From the NCBI GenBank assembly GCA_027887005.1, contig JAPCJI010000005.1, forward strand, positions 20,452-84,451: 64,000 nucleotides of DNA, given 5' to 3'. This DNA is from Nitrososphaerota archaeon (GTDB lineage Archaea; Thermoproteota; Nitrososphaeria; Nitrososphaerales; Gagatemarchaeaceae). This document shows, piece after piece, positions 31,115-40,747 of this stretch; position 1 is the stretch's first letter; every line of letters starts with the position of its first letter. The notes beneath the pieces were generated by a model, which searched no databases, was not told the origin of the DNA, and saw only the letters and a program-made list of their open reading frames with translations. A program made the position numbers and the translations under genes.

Positions 31115-31666
31115 TCATCCAGCCGAAAGGTAGCGCCGACCGGCATCGGTGAGCTCGTAGACAAACGGCCGGTTCGAGTCATCACGCACTACAAGATTCC
31201 TGTCGAACAAACTCTTCATCAACCGCGCGGTATGCTCCCTTGATTTCCCAATCAACTGCTTAATCTCCACGGAACTCCTCGACCCATCGCCAAGAAGCCT
31301 AATCACAGCCATCTCGGTCGCGTCGGGTGACGTCACCAACACAGGTCGCCTGACACTCGCAGGGGCTTGAGCAGAAGGGATGATCCGTTTCTCAATAGGG
31401 ATAGGAGCAGGGGCAACCATCGGCGCGGGCGATGCAGCCCGATCAGCAGCGCGGGATTGAATGACCTCCATCCGGCCCATGATATCCAGTATTCTCTCAT
31501 CCTGCTTCCTGAGGCGTTGCTCCAGAGCCTGCCAGAGGTCCCTGCCCATGTCAGTCGAGGCAACAATCTTCTGTGAGGCTTGCCTATAGCGAACCAGGAG
31601 ACCAAACGCGAGCGCAACGAAGAAGGCCGACGAGGCAAGCAACGCGTACGTCACAAGGTCGTCCAT
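31115..31666 (-). CDS. Membrane-anchored winged-helix protein
   Basis: 183 residues with an unusual order: one N-terminal membrane span (about residues 5-26), a basic juxtamembrane stretch, a coiled coil to residue 70, a proline/alanine-rich linker (about 78-105) and a C-terminal MarR-like winged helix (SSVEIKQLIGKSREHTARLM and wing SNRPFVYELTDAGRRYLS). The DNA-binding domain would face the cytoplasm from a tether. This could sense envelope state or attach DNA to the membrane (inference). It lies about 90 nt upstream of the MFS gene on the same strand, so it might regulate or share a message with it. Confidence 0.72.
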   Translation of the reverse strand: MDDLVTYALLASSAFFVALAFGLLVRYRQASQKIVASTDMGRDLWQALEQRLRKQDERILDIMGRMEVIQSRAADRAASPAPMVAPAPIPIEKRIIPSAQAPASVRRPVLVTSPDATEMAVIRLLGDGSRSSVEIKQLIGKSREHTARLMKSLFDRNLVVRDDSNRPFVYELTDAGRRYLSAG

Positions 31667-31718
31667 GCGTGTTGCAAGCCGTGACGTTACGTGATTTAAG
31701 GGTGATGTCCTCTGGCTG

Positions 31719-32099
31719 TCACATCACAATCTTATCGAGAAGAGAGCGGAAAACGGCAACAAACCGGTCAACCTCTTCCTCAGACAGCTCTGACGACCCT
31801 CTTCCCACCAGATCGAAGAGCCGGCGTACATCTTCTACTCGGACAAGTCCAGTCGCCATGGCAATTGCGAGCGTAGTCAACGACCCCCTGATCTTTAGTC
31901 TGCCTTGCTGCACCGTCCGATAGTAAGACCCGATAGACACTGGTTTTCCTCGGTTTCCGATTCTCAGTCCGGCCGCCTCTCTCAAGTGCATCTCACCATT
32001 GACCACTCGAACGTAGCTCAGGAGAGATTCAACCTGCTTGGTCGTGAGGACCGACTGGTCAGCTAGCGCGAGGGGAAGGCTCAACGCCCACACCTTCAT
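31719..32099 (-). CDS. Unknown helical protein, possible HTH
   Basis: 126 residues from ATG 32099. A TATA-like CTTTATACG at 32107-32116 is too close for that start and would suit a TTG at 32084 instead. The sequence LTTKQVESLLSYVRVVNGEMHLREAAGLR resembles a helix-turn-helix, and GSYYRTVQQGRLKIRGSLTTLAIAMATGLV could be a second one. The end (ELSEEEVDRFVAVFRSLLDK) is helical. Not a recognised family. The preceding frame to 32225 was rejected as poorly coding. Confidence 0.55.
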   Translation of the reverse strand: MKVWALSLPLALADQSVLTTKQVESLLSYVRVVNGEMHLREAAGLRIGNRGKPVSIGSYYRTVQQGRLKIRGSLTTLAIAMATGLVRVEDVRRLFDLVGRGSSELSEEEVDRFVAVFRSLLDKIVM

Positions 32100-32276
32100 A
32101 CTAAATCGTATAAAGGCTTGGGAACCCCAGTTTGCAACTAATGGCGATTTCAGCGGAGTAGACCGAGTATTTTTGCATAGTATTCCCCTTCCAGCGCCAG
32201 ATTTCATTGGAGGGGCCCCAATCACCTGAGACGCCTGCTTATTTACTCAAGATAACAGACGAACGGGTGAGACTAA

Positions 32277-32531
32277 TTGGGTAGGAGAAGGAAGAAAGCA
32301 CTTCGGATAACAAGGCGGACACTGCCAAAGGTCTTCGCGTGTCCCCGGTGCGGAATGATTACGATCAGAATCACATCACAAGAAGACGAGGCATCACAAG
32401 ACACAGTCTTCCTTGTTGCATGCGGTAACCTAGGCTGCGCCTTGCGCCGAGAGCTGAGGTACCCGACCAAGAGGGCCGACATCGACGTCTACAACACGTT
32501 CGTAGACGACTTCGCTCGCGCAGGGGCCTGA
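32277..32531 (+). CDS. elf1: Transcription elongation factor Elf1
   Basis: 84 residues from TTG giving MGRRRKKALR. The basic N-terminal tail and the four-cysteine zinc ribbon (CPRCG near residue 22, CGNLGC near residues 49-54) are the Elf1/archaeal Elf1 signature. Elf1 binds elongating RNA polymerase. It is found in thaumarchaea and relatives and some Asgard archaea. The GGGP synthase gene starts 1 nt after its stop. Confidence 0.88.
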   Translation: MGRRRKKALRITRRTLPKVFACPRCGMITIRITSQEDEASQDTVFLVACGNLGCALRRELRYPTKRADIDVYNTFVDDFARAGA

Positions 32532-32532
32532 G

Positions 32533-33282
32533 TTGAACCCTCCCGGACCAATTGAGAAACACCTCATCGTGAGAACGAAACGAAGTCCTATCTGTGCTGC
32601 TCTGATAGACCCAGAGGACTTCTCTCCAGCTCAAGCAGCGGAGACTGCCGACATCGCGATCAGGTGCGGAGCAGCCCTGATTCTGGTTGGAGGGTCCACT
32701 TTGGCGGACCAAGGGCGATTAGACGCGGTTGTGCAGGCCGTCAAGAAGCGCGTGACATCACCAGTGGTGCTGTTTCCAGGGAATGTCACAGGTGTATCAC
32801 GTCACGCCGACGCGATCCTCTTCAGCAGCCTCCTCAACTCAACAAACCCCTACTTCATCGTGGGTGCCCAGGCCCTGGGCGCAATGGAGGTCTACAAGTC
32901 AGGAATCGAAAGCATACCCATGGCCTATCTGGTCTTTGGCAACGCAAGTGCTACGAGTTTTATCGGCCAGGTAAACAGCCTCCCGCCTTCGAAGCCGAAC
33001 CTCGCCGTGATCTACGCCCTTGCAGCTAGATATCTCGGAATGAGAACCCTCTACCTGGAAGCTGGCAGCGGAGCCAACGAGCCTATCCCCGCAGAGACAA
33101 TCAGGGCCGTGAGAAAGTTCTATGACGGAATCATGATCGTCGGTGGCGGAGTCACATCCGGCGAAACGGCTGGTAGGGCGGCCAAGGCTGGAGCGGACAT
33201 CCTTGTCGTGGGGAACCTGTTGCAAACCCCGCATTTCGACAAGACCCTCAAACAAATCACAAAAGCGATTAAGCGAAGATAG
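32533..33282 (+). CDS. Geranylgeranylglyceryl phosphate synthase
   Basis: 249 residues, TTG start. Prenyltransferase of the (beta/alpha)8 GGGPS family: ALIDPEDF near residue 24, LVGGS near 53, VVLFPGNVTGVS near 78, TLYLEAGSGA near residue 175, IMIVGGGVTSGE near residue 203, VVGNLL near the end. It joins geranylgeranyl-PP to sn-glycerol-1-phosphate, the first committed step of archaeal ether lipids, and so confirms an archaeal host. It sits between elf1 and polD2 on one strand. Confidence 0.95.
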   Translation: MNPPGPIEKHLIVRTKRSPICAALIDPEDFSPAQAAETADIAIRCGAALILVGGSTLADQGRLDAVVQAVKKRVTSPVVLFPGNVTGVSRHADAILFSSLLNSTNPYFIVGAQALGAMEVYKSGIESIPMAYLVFGNASATSFIGQVNSLPPSKPNLAVIYALAARYLGMRTLYLEAGSGANEPIPAETIRAVRKFYDGIMIVGGGVTSGETAGRAAKAGADILVVGNLLQTPHFDKTLKQITKAIKRR

Positions 33283-33315
33283 AGCTTAAGACCTACTTGG
33301 GGCTCTGCGGCCTGA

Positions 33316-36300
33316 ATGTCTTTCTCCGCCGAAGTCGCATGGGAGCGCGCCCGCAAGCTTGCACCATTCCCGGCGAGCCTTGATTCTTACTACCACGACA
33401 TCCTCTCACAGTACGCATCCATGCAAGAGACGGCCTCCAAAGCAAGGGCCATGGGACTGGACCCGGTCGACAACATCGAGAGCAAGACGGTGTTCGACTT
33501 GGCCGACAGGGTCAACCAGATGCTCCGGCTGGACCAGTTCGAAGGCCTGGTCGACAGGCTGAGAGAACTCCTCCACACGGTGTCGAAGGAACGGGCGGCG
33601 CTCACCATCTCGCAGGAGATAGCACTGGGCAAGTTCGGCGCACTCGACAGGCAGGAAGCGCTGAGCTACGGGGTCCGGGCAGGCCTTGCGGTAATGACCG
33701 ACGGGGTCACGGTGGCGCCCCTCGAGGGCATCTCCGGCGTCACGATAAAACAGAACGACGACAACAGCGACTACGTCTCGGTCTCATATGCGGGCCCGAT
33801 GCGCTCTGCAGGTGGCACGGAAGCCGCCTTCTCTCTCGTCATAGCGGACGCGACTGGAAAGAAGCTCGGGTTGTCAAACTACAGGGCGAGGCAGGAGGAG
33901 ATCGACCGCTTCGCAGAGGAGCTCAGGATCTACGAGAGGGAGGTCGGCAACTTCCAGTACAAGGTGACGGACGACGACATCAGAAGGGCCATCGGCAACC
34001 TTCCGGTGGAAATCGACGGACTCGAAACAGACCCCATCGAAGTTGTAGTCCACAGGAACCTGAAGCGGGTCTCCACCGACAGGCTCAGGGGAGGGGCGCT
34101 CAGGGTCCTGAACGACGGCGTCATAGGCCGAGCCCACAAGCTCGCGAAGAAGCTAGGGGCCCTCAACATCTCGGGCTGGGAGTGGCTAACGGAGATCAAG
34201 GGTGGGACCCAGCAGACCAGCAATGAGACGGAACAGGGTGGGGCCCACTTCGAGGAGGTCATTTCAGGGAGGGCGGTCCTCTCGAGGCCCCGGACCAGGG
34301 GAGGCTTCAGGCTCAGATATGGACGGTCCATGAACACCGGGCTCTCCACTCTGGGGATTCACCCGGCCGTGGCCGTATTGCTCGACTATCCGGTCGTCTG
34401 CGGCACCCAGGTGAAGGTCGACCTTCCAGGAAAAGCAGCTACCATCGCATTCGTCGATTCGATCGAGGGCCCGACGGTGCTCTTCAAGGACGGCAGCATA
34501 CGACGAATCTCTTCAATCCTCGACGCAGAGCAGGGACGGGAGAACCTAGAGAAGATCATCGACCTCGGGGACGTCCTGATCAGCTACGGCGACTTCCTAG
34601 AGAACAACAAGAACCTACCTCCCTCGCCTTACGTTTCAGAATGGTGGGTCCAGGACTTCGCCCAGGCCCTCGCGACCACACCGGGTGCCACAGAGAGACT
34701 AGGAGCTGCCGGAGTTGCTTCGGAAAGGACGGCCCAGCTCAGCTTAGGCATAGGCCTGACCCCAACCGCCGCCGAGGCACTGGCGATATCGAAAGCACTA
34801 GGGATACCACTTCATCCAACGTACACTCCCAGATTCGACAGGGTCAGCCCCGCAGATTTGGCCGAGGTCCGTCAGAATAGCAGGCTGGAGGGACGTGACG
34901 TTCGGGTCGACATCACGTTGCATCACGTCGAATGGGTCCTCCGGAATTGCCTCGTCGAACACAAGATCGAGGGAGATTCCGCACTGCTGACGGGCGACGC
35001 CGCGTTGATTCTGACTTCTCTCCTCAGACTCGAAGACAAAACAGAGGTTCCGCTCCCCTCGGAATCGGCAGACTTCGTGAAAGCCCTCTCAGGCATCTCA
35101 ATCGGTAAGCAGGACACAACCACTATCGGCGTCAGAGTGGGAAGGCCGGAGAAGGCAATGGTGAGAAAGATGAAGCCCCCGGTCCACGCACTCTTTCCGG
35201 TCGGATTCTCGGGCGGAGCGTACAGAGACGTAATCACAGCATCAAAACGCGGACCTATCGACGTCGAAGTCGTAAACAAGTTCTGCCCCGAGTGCCGTCA
35301 AAGGCGCCTCTCCTCCAAGTGCGAGATCTGCGGTACGATGACAATCCCCTTCAAAGCCTGTCCACGAGACGGGACTACAACCTCTGACGAGGTCTGCCCC
35401 AACTGCAGAGCCAAGACCATCCCCTACTCTCACATGCAGCTCGACCTTCACGCGAAGCTCGAGGGAATAAGGGCCAGAATCCCGTTCGAGTCCGCCAGGC
35501 GCGTCAAGGGAGTCAAAGGCCTCACCAGCGGGTCCAAGACCCCCGAGCCGCTCGAGAAGGGCATCATAAGAAGCAGGCACAACGTGTTCGTCTACAAGGA
35601 CGGGACCCTCAGGATCGACGTGACCAACGCTCCCCTGACTCACTTCAGGCCACGCGACATAAAATCCGACCCCGAGGCCCTCGTCAGGCTTGGCTATGAG
35701 AGGGACGCCGGGGGGGCGCCCGTCGAGAAGGACGACCAGATCCTAGAGCTGAAGCCGCAGGACATCATAGTCCCGGTGGACATCGCCGAAGACCTCGTCA
35801 GGATGGCCCAGTTCGTGGACGACGAGCTCCAGAACATTTACGGCCTTCCACCCTACTACAACGTCCAGGGCCCGTCCGACCTGAGAGGCAAGATACTCAT
35901 CGGGCTCGCCCCCCACACATCGGTGGGCGTGGTCGGAAGGGTCATCGGCTTCTCCTCGACCCAGGTCTGTTTCGCCAACCCCTACTGGCATTCGGCCAAG
36001 AGGCGGGACTGCGACGGGGACGGCGACTCCCTCCTGCTTCTGATGGACGTCCTCCTCAACTTCTCCCTCGAATACATCCCTCACCAGATCGGTGGGCTCA
36101 TGGACACCCCGCTTCTCGTGCAGCCGATTCTGATCCCGTCCGAAGTTGACGAGCAGGCCCACAACTTCGACATCGCCTCCTTCTATCCGCGCGAGTTCTA
36201 CGAGAAGACCCAGGGAGCGCCGACGGCCGCCTCGGTGGAGCCACTGGTCGAGCGCATCGGGTCGAGGCTGGACAGCGAGACCCAGTTCTACGGCTACGGC

Positions 36301-36795
36301 TTCACCCACTCGACGAGCGCCCTGACGGTCAAACGTTCCAGGGGGTCGTACTCCACACTGCGGACTCTGAACGAGAAGATATCGAAGCAGATCGAAGTCG
36401 CGTCCAAGGTGGAGGCCGTCTCGACCAAGGAGGTCGTCGAGTCGATCATCAAGACCCACCTGATCAGGGACATAATGGGGAACGCGAAGAAGTACGCCAC
36501 CCAGTCGTTCAAGTGCAGGAAGTGCGGCACCACCATGCGTCGCCCCCCTCTTTCCCACAGCTGCCCGAACTGCAGAGGGGAAATCAGAGGCACTCTCACC
36601 AGGGCCTCGGTGGAGAAGTACCGGGCCATTGCCAACAGGCTGGCGAACGAATACGACGTCGACCCCTACCTGAAGAACAGACTGGACATGCTAGGTAGGG
36701 AGCTGGACCAGCTCCTTTCCGGCGAGAGGAAGGCCGACCAGCTCGAGCTGACCGATTTCCTGAAACCGGTCCTAGCGGAAAAAGTAAGCCGGTGA
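33316..36795 (+). CDS. polD2: DNA polymerase D large subunit (DP2, catalytic)
   Basis: 1,159 residues. This is the archaea-specific polymerase with a double-psi beta-barrel related to RNA polymerase. The metal-binding loop is DCDGDGD near residue 898. Two zinc modules are visible: CPECRQRR...CEIC...CPRDG...CPNC (about 656-700) and CRKCG...CPNC near residues 1066-1090. KH-like and N-terminal domains precede. Length is typical and no intein interrupts the motifs. The end overlaps the convergent glyA gene by 24 bp. No clear PIP box was identified at the C terminus (LTDFLKPVLAEKVSR). Confidence 0.96.
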   Translation: MSFSAEVAWERARKLAPFPASLDSYYHDILSQYASMQETASKARAMGLDPVDNIESKTVFDLADRVNQMLRLDQFEGLVDRLRELLHTVSKERAALTISQEIALGKFGALDRQEALSYGVRAGLAVMTDGVTVAPLEGISGVTIKQNDDNSDYVSVSYAGPMRSAGGTEAAFSLVIADATGKKLGLSNYRARQEEIDRFAEELRIYEREVGNFQYKVTDDDIRRAIGNLPVEIDGLETDPIEVVVHRNLKRVSTDRLRGGALRVLNDGVIGRAHKLAKKLGALNISGWEWLTEIKGGTQQTSNETEQGGAHFEEVISGRAVLSRPRTRGGFRLRYGRSMNTGLSTLGIHPAVAVLLDYPVVCGTQVKVDLPGKAATIAFVDSIEGPTVLFKDGSIRRISSILDAEQGRENLEKIIDLGDVLISYGDFLENNKNLPPSPYVSEWWVQDFAQALATTPGATERLGAAGVASERTAQLSLGIGLTPTAAEALAISKALGIPLHPTYTPRFDRVSPADLAEVRQNSRLEGRDVRVDITLHHVEWVLRNCLVEHKIEGDSALLTGDAALILTSLLRLEDKTEVPLPSESADFVKALSGISIGKQDTTTIGVRVGRPEKAMVRKMKPPVHALFPVGFSGGAYRDVITASKRGPIDVEVVNKFCPECRQRRLSSKCEICGTMTIPFKACPRDGTTTSDEVCPNCRAKTIPYSHMQLDLHAKLEGIRARIPFESARRVKGVKGLTSGSKTPEPLEKGIIRSRHNVFVYKDGTLRIDVTNAPLTHFRPRDIKSDPEALVRLGYERDAGGAPVEKDDQILELKPQDIIVPVDIAEDLVRMAQFVDDELQNIYGLPPYYNVQGPSDLRGKILIGLAPHTSVGVVGRVIGFSSTQVCFANPYWHSAKRRDCDGDGDSLLLLMDVLLNFSLEYIPHQIGGLMDTPLLVQPILIPSEVDEQAHNFDIASFYPREFYEKTQGAPTAASVEPLVERIGSRLDSETQFYGYGFTHSTSALTVKRSRGSYSTLRTLNEKISKQIEVASKVEAVSTKEVVESIIKTHLIRDIMGNAKKYATQSFKCRKCGTTMRRPPLSHSCPNCRGEIRGTLTRASVEKYRAIANRLANEYDVDPYLKNRLDMLGRELDQLLSGERKADQLELTDFLKPVLAEKVSR

Positions 36796-38061
36796 CTCCC
36801 CGAAGGAGTAGCCCACCGTCTGGAACCCCTTCCTGAGTTCTTTCACCCTGCCGAGGACTTCCCGCTTCTTTGCGCCCGCCAGCGCCTGGTGGAGGGTCCG
36901 CGCCACTTCCTTCATCTCCTCCCTGCCCATCCCGAGTCGCGTCAGTTCCGCTACCCCCAGCCTGATCCCCCCGGGGTTCGTGTAGTGCCTGCCCGCCTGC
37001 AGGTCCCCGGGTATCAGCTGCCGGTTCACAATGATGTTCTGGGCCTCAAGGAGCTTCTCGATGGTCCCCCCGTCGGAGTACTTGCTGACGTCGACCGCGA
37101 CCTGGTGGGACATGGTGTAGCCGTTCTTTTCGCCCAGGACGTTCTCTCCAAGGGCGGCCAGCTCCTCCGCCAGGGCTTTCGCGTTCCTGACCACATCCCT
37201 CGCGTACTTGTGCCCGAACTGCAGGAACTCCGCGAAGACGAGGGCCTTGCCGGCCATGCTGTGGAGATGGTGGTTGCTCGTCGTCCCCGGGAAGACCCCC
37301 TTCTTCAGCCGGTCCGCGAACTCACTTCCAGAAACTATCGCCCCTCCCTGGGGGCCGAACAGGGTCTTGTGGGTGCTGAAGGTCATAACCTGGGCCCCCT
37401 CGCGCAGGGGGTCCTGGAACACGCCGCCGGCGATCAGGCCGATGACATGGGCCGCATCATAGCAAACAGTCCCTCCGGCCTCGCGGATCGTCTCGGCCAG
37501 CTCCTTGACCGGGTGAGGAAAGAGGAAGAGGCTCGCCCCGAACATCGCCAGTTTCACGGACTTCAGGGCCCTGATTCTCTTCTTCGACTCGTCGACGTCG
37601 ATGTTCATCTGATTCTTGTCAAACGCGAAATATTCGATCTCCAGCGAGTGGACCAGGCCTGCAGAGCCTGAGAAGTCCTTCTTGCCGTGGGAGATATGCC
37701 CGCCGTTGGGGATTGACAGAGCCAGCATGATGTCGCCGGGGCCGCTGAGGGCCGAGTAGACCGCCAGGTTCGCGACGACCCCCGACGTCGGCCTGACGTC
37801 CACGAAGTCTGCCTTGAACAGCTTCTTGCCGAGCGCAATCGCCTCGAGCTCGATCTGGTCGATGTACTTGCACCCCGCGTAGACCCTCTCTCCCGGCCAC
37901 CCCTCTGCGTACCTGTGCCCAAGGTCCGACGCCATGACCTCCCTCACCCTCCTCGAGGCCACGTTCTCGCTGGCGATCATCGGCAGGCTTTCGGAGAACC
38001 ATTTCTCGTGCGCCCTCACCTTGCGGATTACAGACTTGAACTCCGATTCGTAGGATGGCAT
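36772..38061 (-). CDS. glyA: Serine hydroxymethyltransferase
   Basis: 429 residues from ATG 38061, chosen over TTG 38073 because a TATA box lies about 26 nt upstream of the ATG. Fold type I PLP enzyme interconverting serine and glycine with a pterin one-carbon carrier. PLP lysine in TFSTHKTLFGPQGG near residue 220; GHRYAEGWPGERVYAG near residue 45; DAAHVIGLIAGG near 197. It provides methylene carrier for ThyX and links with GcvT and GcvH at 48950-50500. Confidence 0.95.
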   Translation of the reverse strand: MPSYESEFKSVIRKVRAHEKWFSESLPMIASENVASRRVREVMASDLGHRYAEGWPGERVYAGCKYIDQIELEAIALGKKLFKADFVDVRPTSGVVANLAVYSALSGPGDIMLALSIPNGGHISHGKKDFSGSAGLVHSLEIEYFAFDKNQMNIDVDESKKRIRALKSVKLAMFGASLFLFPHPVKELAETIREAGGTVCYDAAHVIGLIAGGVFQDPLREGAQVMTFSTHKTLFGPQGGAIVSGSEFADRLKKGVFPGTTSNHHLHSMAGKALVFAEFLQFGHKYARDVVRNAKALAEELAALGENVLGEKNGYTMSHQVAVDVSKYSDGGTIEKLLEAQNIIVNRQLIPGDLQAGRHYTNPGGIRLGVAELTRLGMGREEMKEVARTLHQALAGAKKREVLGRVKELRKGFQTVGYSFGESPAYFFR

Positions 38062-38082
38062 GAGACGAGACAAACCGAATTG

Positions 38083-38092
38083 ATAGTTATAG
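38083..38092 (-). promoter_or_regulatory. TATA box of glyA
   Basis: CTATAACTAT on the minus strand, about 26 nt upstream of the ATG at 38061, consistent with a leaderless glyA message. Confidence 0.5.
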
Positions 38093-38153
38093 GTTTCACG
38101 TGGGCTTTACGAGGCCGCTACGCTTAAGAACGGTCGGGGCTCACACATTTCGA

Positions 38154-38312
38154 ATGAGCAAGAAGAACAACGCACCGATGCCCGCGTCCAGCGCAGGCCT
38201 CCTGACCTTCTTCAACGAGGAGACACAGGGCGTCAAGATCAGGCCGGAGATAATCCTCATCGGCTCCATATCCCTGATCACTGCGTCAATTGTCATCAAC
38301 GTCGTCTTCTGA
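38154..38312 (+). CDS. secG: Protein translocase subunit Sec61beta
   Basis: 52 residues. The cytosolic part MPASSAGLLTFFNEETQGVK is the archaeal Sec61-beta signature, followed by one C-terminal membrane span (about residues 32-51). It is a peripheral subunit of the SecY/SecE channel. The next gene (DUF2070) begins inside its last codons, which implies coupling. Confidence 0.92.
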   Translation: MSKKNNAPMPASSAGLLTFFNEETQGVKIRPEIILIGSISLITASIVINVVF

Positions 38313-40077
38313 GCAAGGACCTCCGAGACGCTCAGCGACTGAAATCCTGGCAAGCAGATACCGGCATCTTTTCGTCCTTCCGTCAGCGCCCGCGCTGCTC
38401 CTCTATTCCGCCGTCGTTTCTTTCCTGCTTGCGCTGGCGTCCAGGGGGACGGCCGGCATCATCTCCTTCTTGCCTGCCCTGGTCGTGTTCGTGCTGTCGG
38501 TCACGGCCATCTCGAGCGCGCTTTTCCTCATTGACAAGAAGACAGTGGCGACCTTCAGGCGGACGGACGCCGTCCTCCTGGCGGGCGGAATCCTATGGCT
38601 CTTCTGTGCCGCATGCGGCATAGTCTACGCTCGGCTGACAGGGTCGGCGAGCGCCCTGAACAACTCGATTCTCTTCGGGGCATTCATCTGCGCCGGGCTC
38701 GAATTCCTCGTGATCAACGGGACTTTCACCAGCCGGGCTCCGCTAGCCCTGGGGCTGGCCGCGATTCATCCCGCATCGACCCTCGCCATCCTCAGGTACT
38801 CCGAGCTCTCGGCGAAACTCGACGTGGCTGCCCTCCTGGTGGGCGCCTCCGCCTTACTGATAATCACGGCCTTCCCGTTCCTGCTGCAGACCAAGAAGAC
38901 CTCCCTCGGATTCAGCGCCCTCAAGCTCTTCCAGGCCTTCATGAAGACCTGGGCGAACGGAGACCCTACCGACCTGGAGGTCGTGCTATCCGCCCACTCG
39001 GAGGAAGCCGAGGTGACCACCAAGGTGCTCCGCTTCAGCACGACGGCAGGGGACGCATTCATCGTCCTCCCTGGCGTCCATCCGGGGCCGTTCCACCCAG
39101 TCGGAAGCTACGACCTGCCGGGCGTCATCTCAGAGACGTTCAAGGGACTCGGGCCTGTCATGACCCTCCACGGGCCGGGGGGGCACGAGAGGAACCTTGC
39201 CACGTCAGCCGAGACCGCGAAATATGCACAGGAAACAGCCGAGTTCGCCCGAGGGATCCGAACATCCCTGAGCGAAGCGCTTGCCAGGGGGCCGTACCAT
39301 GCCAGGGTCGGCAAGGCGAACGTATCCTCGACGGCCTTCTCCAGGGACCTGCTCCTGACGGTGTCGTTCGCACCGCTGGGCTCCGACGACCTCAGCACAG
39401 ACTTCGAGTCGGTTCTTTCAGGCCGGGCCGCGGGGGCAGGGTTCGAACCTTCTTTCATCGACGCCCACAATTCCATCGACGTCCGGCAGGAGTCGCCTGA
39501 CACGGCCGACCCGGGCTGGGTCCAGCTCTTCGACAGGATGCAGTCGGCAGCAGCCTCACCATTCAAAGTGGGGTATTCACACTCGAGCGAAATCATGTTC
39601 GGGGCCAAGGACGACATGACCGAGCACGGGGTCGGCCTCCTTATGCTCGAAACAGAACTCGGCAAATCGGTTTTGGTCCTCGCTGACTCCAACAACGCCG
39701 TCCCGACTCTGAGAGAGGAAACAGCCCGGGCGCTGGAGCCTCTCGGTTACGGCCTCCTGGAATTCTGCACCTCGGACACCCACAACCTCGCGGCGAGGGG
39801 GCTCACAATCGCGAGAGGCTACCATGCCCTGGGAGAGTCTACCCCGACAGGGTCGATATCCAAGGCTGTGGCCGAACTGGCGAAGCTCGCGGACGGGAGG
39901 CTCGCTCCCAGTGCCTATGGGTCTGGGCGGATGACGAGCCGGGTCAAGGTCTTCGGGGCGAAGTCTTTGGAAGAGTTCGCAGAGGTCACCCAATCGAGCT
40001 CGAAGCTCGGAAGGGCCTATGTCCGGTTCGGAGTTGTCTCGGCGGCCGTCCTCCTATTTCTTGCGTTGGCGCTGTAA
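38290..40077 (+). CDS. DUF2070 family membrane protein
   Basis: 595 residues from TTG. The N-terminal 200 residues hold about six membrane spans; a large soluble part follows with PGVHPGPFHPVGSYDLPG near residue 258 and HGPGGHERNLAT near 296, rich in His and Asp as in a metal-dependent hydrolase. Further conserved-looking parts include FIDAHNS and TSDTHN. One final span closes the protein. DUF2070 is archaeal and uncharacterised; the His/Asp set suggests catalysis (inference). It overlaps Sec61beta. Confidence 0.82.
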   Translation: MSSTSSSEQGPPRRSATEILASRYRHLFVLPSAPALLLYSAVVSFLLALASRGTAGIISFLPALVVFVLSVTAISSALFLIDKKTVATFRRTDAVLLAGGILWLFCAACGIVYARLTGSASALNNSILFGAFICAGLEFLVINGTFTSRAPLALGLAAIHPASTLAILRYSELSAKLDVAALLVGASALLIITAFPFLLQTKKTSLGFSALKLFQAFMKTWANGDPTDLEVVLSAHSEEAEVTTKVLRFSTTAGDAFIVLPGVHPGPFHPVGSYDLPGVISETFKGLGPVMTLHGPGGHERNLATSAETAKYAQETAEFARGIRTSLSEALARGPYHARVGKANVSSTAFSRDLLLTVSFAPLGSDDLSTDFESVLSGRAAGAGFEPSFIDAHNSIDVRQESPDTADPGWVQLFDRMQSAAASPFKVGYSHSSEIMFGAKDDMTEHGVGLLMLETELGKSVLVLADSNNAVPTLREETARALEPLGYGLLEFCTSDTHNLAARGLTIARGYHALGESTPTGSISKAVAELAKLADGRLAPSAYGSGRMTSRVKVFGAKSLEEFAEVTQSSSKLGRAYVRFGVVSAAVLLFLALAL

Positions 40078-40113
40078 GAAAGGGATTTAGACGGACTTCT
40101 GGGGAACGCACCC

Positions 40114-40731
40114 GTGGCTCAAAGCAAGAGCGGCCTGCTCATAGGCGTCGAAGGTATCGACGCCGTGGGGAAGAGGACCCAGACTTCTCTGCTCACCACC
40201 TGGTTCCACTCGAAGTCAGTCACCGTCAGCACGATCTCCTTCCCCGATTACAGCACCCCCATCGGCAGGGAGATCAAACACTTTTTCGTCGGCGAGAAGA
40301 ACTACTCTCCCGAGGTGAGGAGCCTGCTCTTCGCAGCGAACAGGTGGGAGAGGAAGGCCGAACTCGAAGGGATGATGTCGCGGAGCGAAGCCGTCATAGT
40401 GAACAGATATTCGGAGTCCAACCTCGCCTACGGCACCTCCATAGGCCTTCGGCTGGACTGGCTCCTCGGGCTCGAATCGGGACTCCCCAGGGCAGACCTC
40501 GTCCTAGTCCTCGACGCGCCCGCCGATGAGCTCTACCGGAGGCGGGGCCTCAACAAGGACAGATACGAGCGCGACACCGCCCTTCAGGAGAGGGCCCGGA
40601 AATCCTACCTGGAACTGTCTGCCAAGTTCGGCTGGAAGGTGATAGACGCCACCCAGGGGGTGCAGCAGACGAGCAGCGCGATGACGGCCGCGGTTTCCCA
40701 ACTCCTCGCCGAGAAACGAGGGACCGTCTAG
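40114..40731 (+). CDS. tmk: Thymidylate kinase
   Basis: 205 residues, GTG start. P-loop GIDAVGKRTQ near residues 15-24, nucleotide-binding NRYSESNLAYG near 98-108 in place of DRY, and a LID-like stretch RRRGLNKDRYERD near 149. It phosphorylates dTMP to dTDP and follows ThyX in dTTP synthesis. It lies in a run of five same-strand genes from Sec61beta to XPD. Confidence 0.88.
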   Translation: MAQSKSGLLIGVEGIDAVGKRTQTSLLTTWFHSKSVTVSTISFPDYSTPIGREIKHFFVGEKNYSPEVRSLLFAANRWERKAELEGMMSRSEAVIVNRYSESNLAYGTSIGLRLDWLLGLESGLPRADLVLVLDAPADELYRRRGLNKDRYERDTALQERARKSYLELSAKFGWKVIDATQGVQQTSSAMTAAVSQLLAEKRGTV

Positions 40732-40747
40732 GGCGGCCGCTTGCGAG

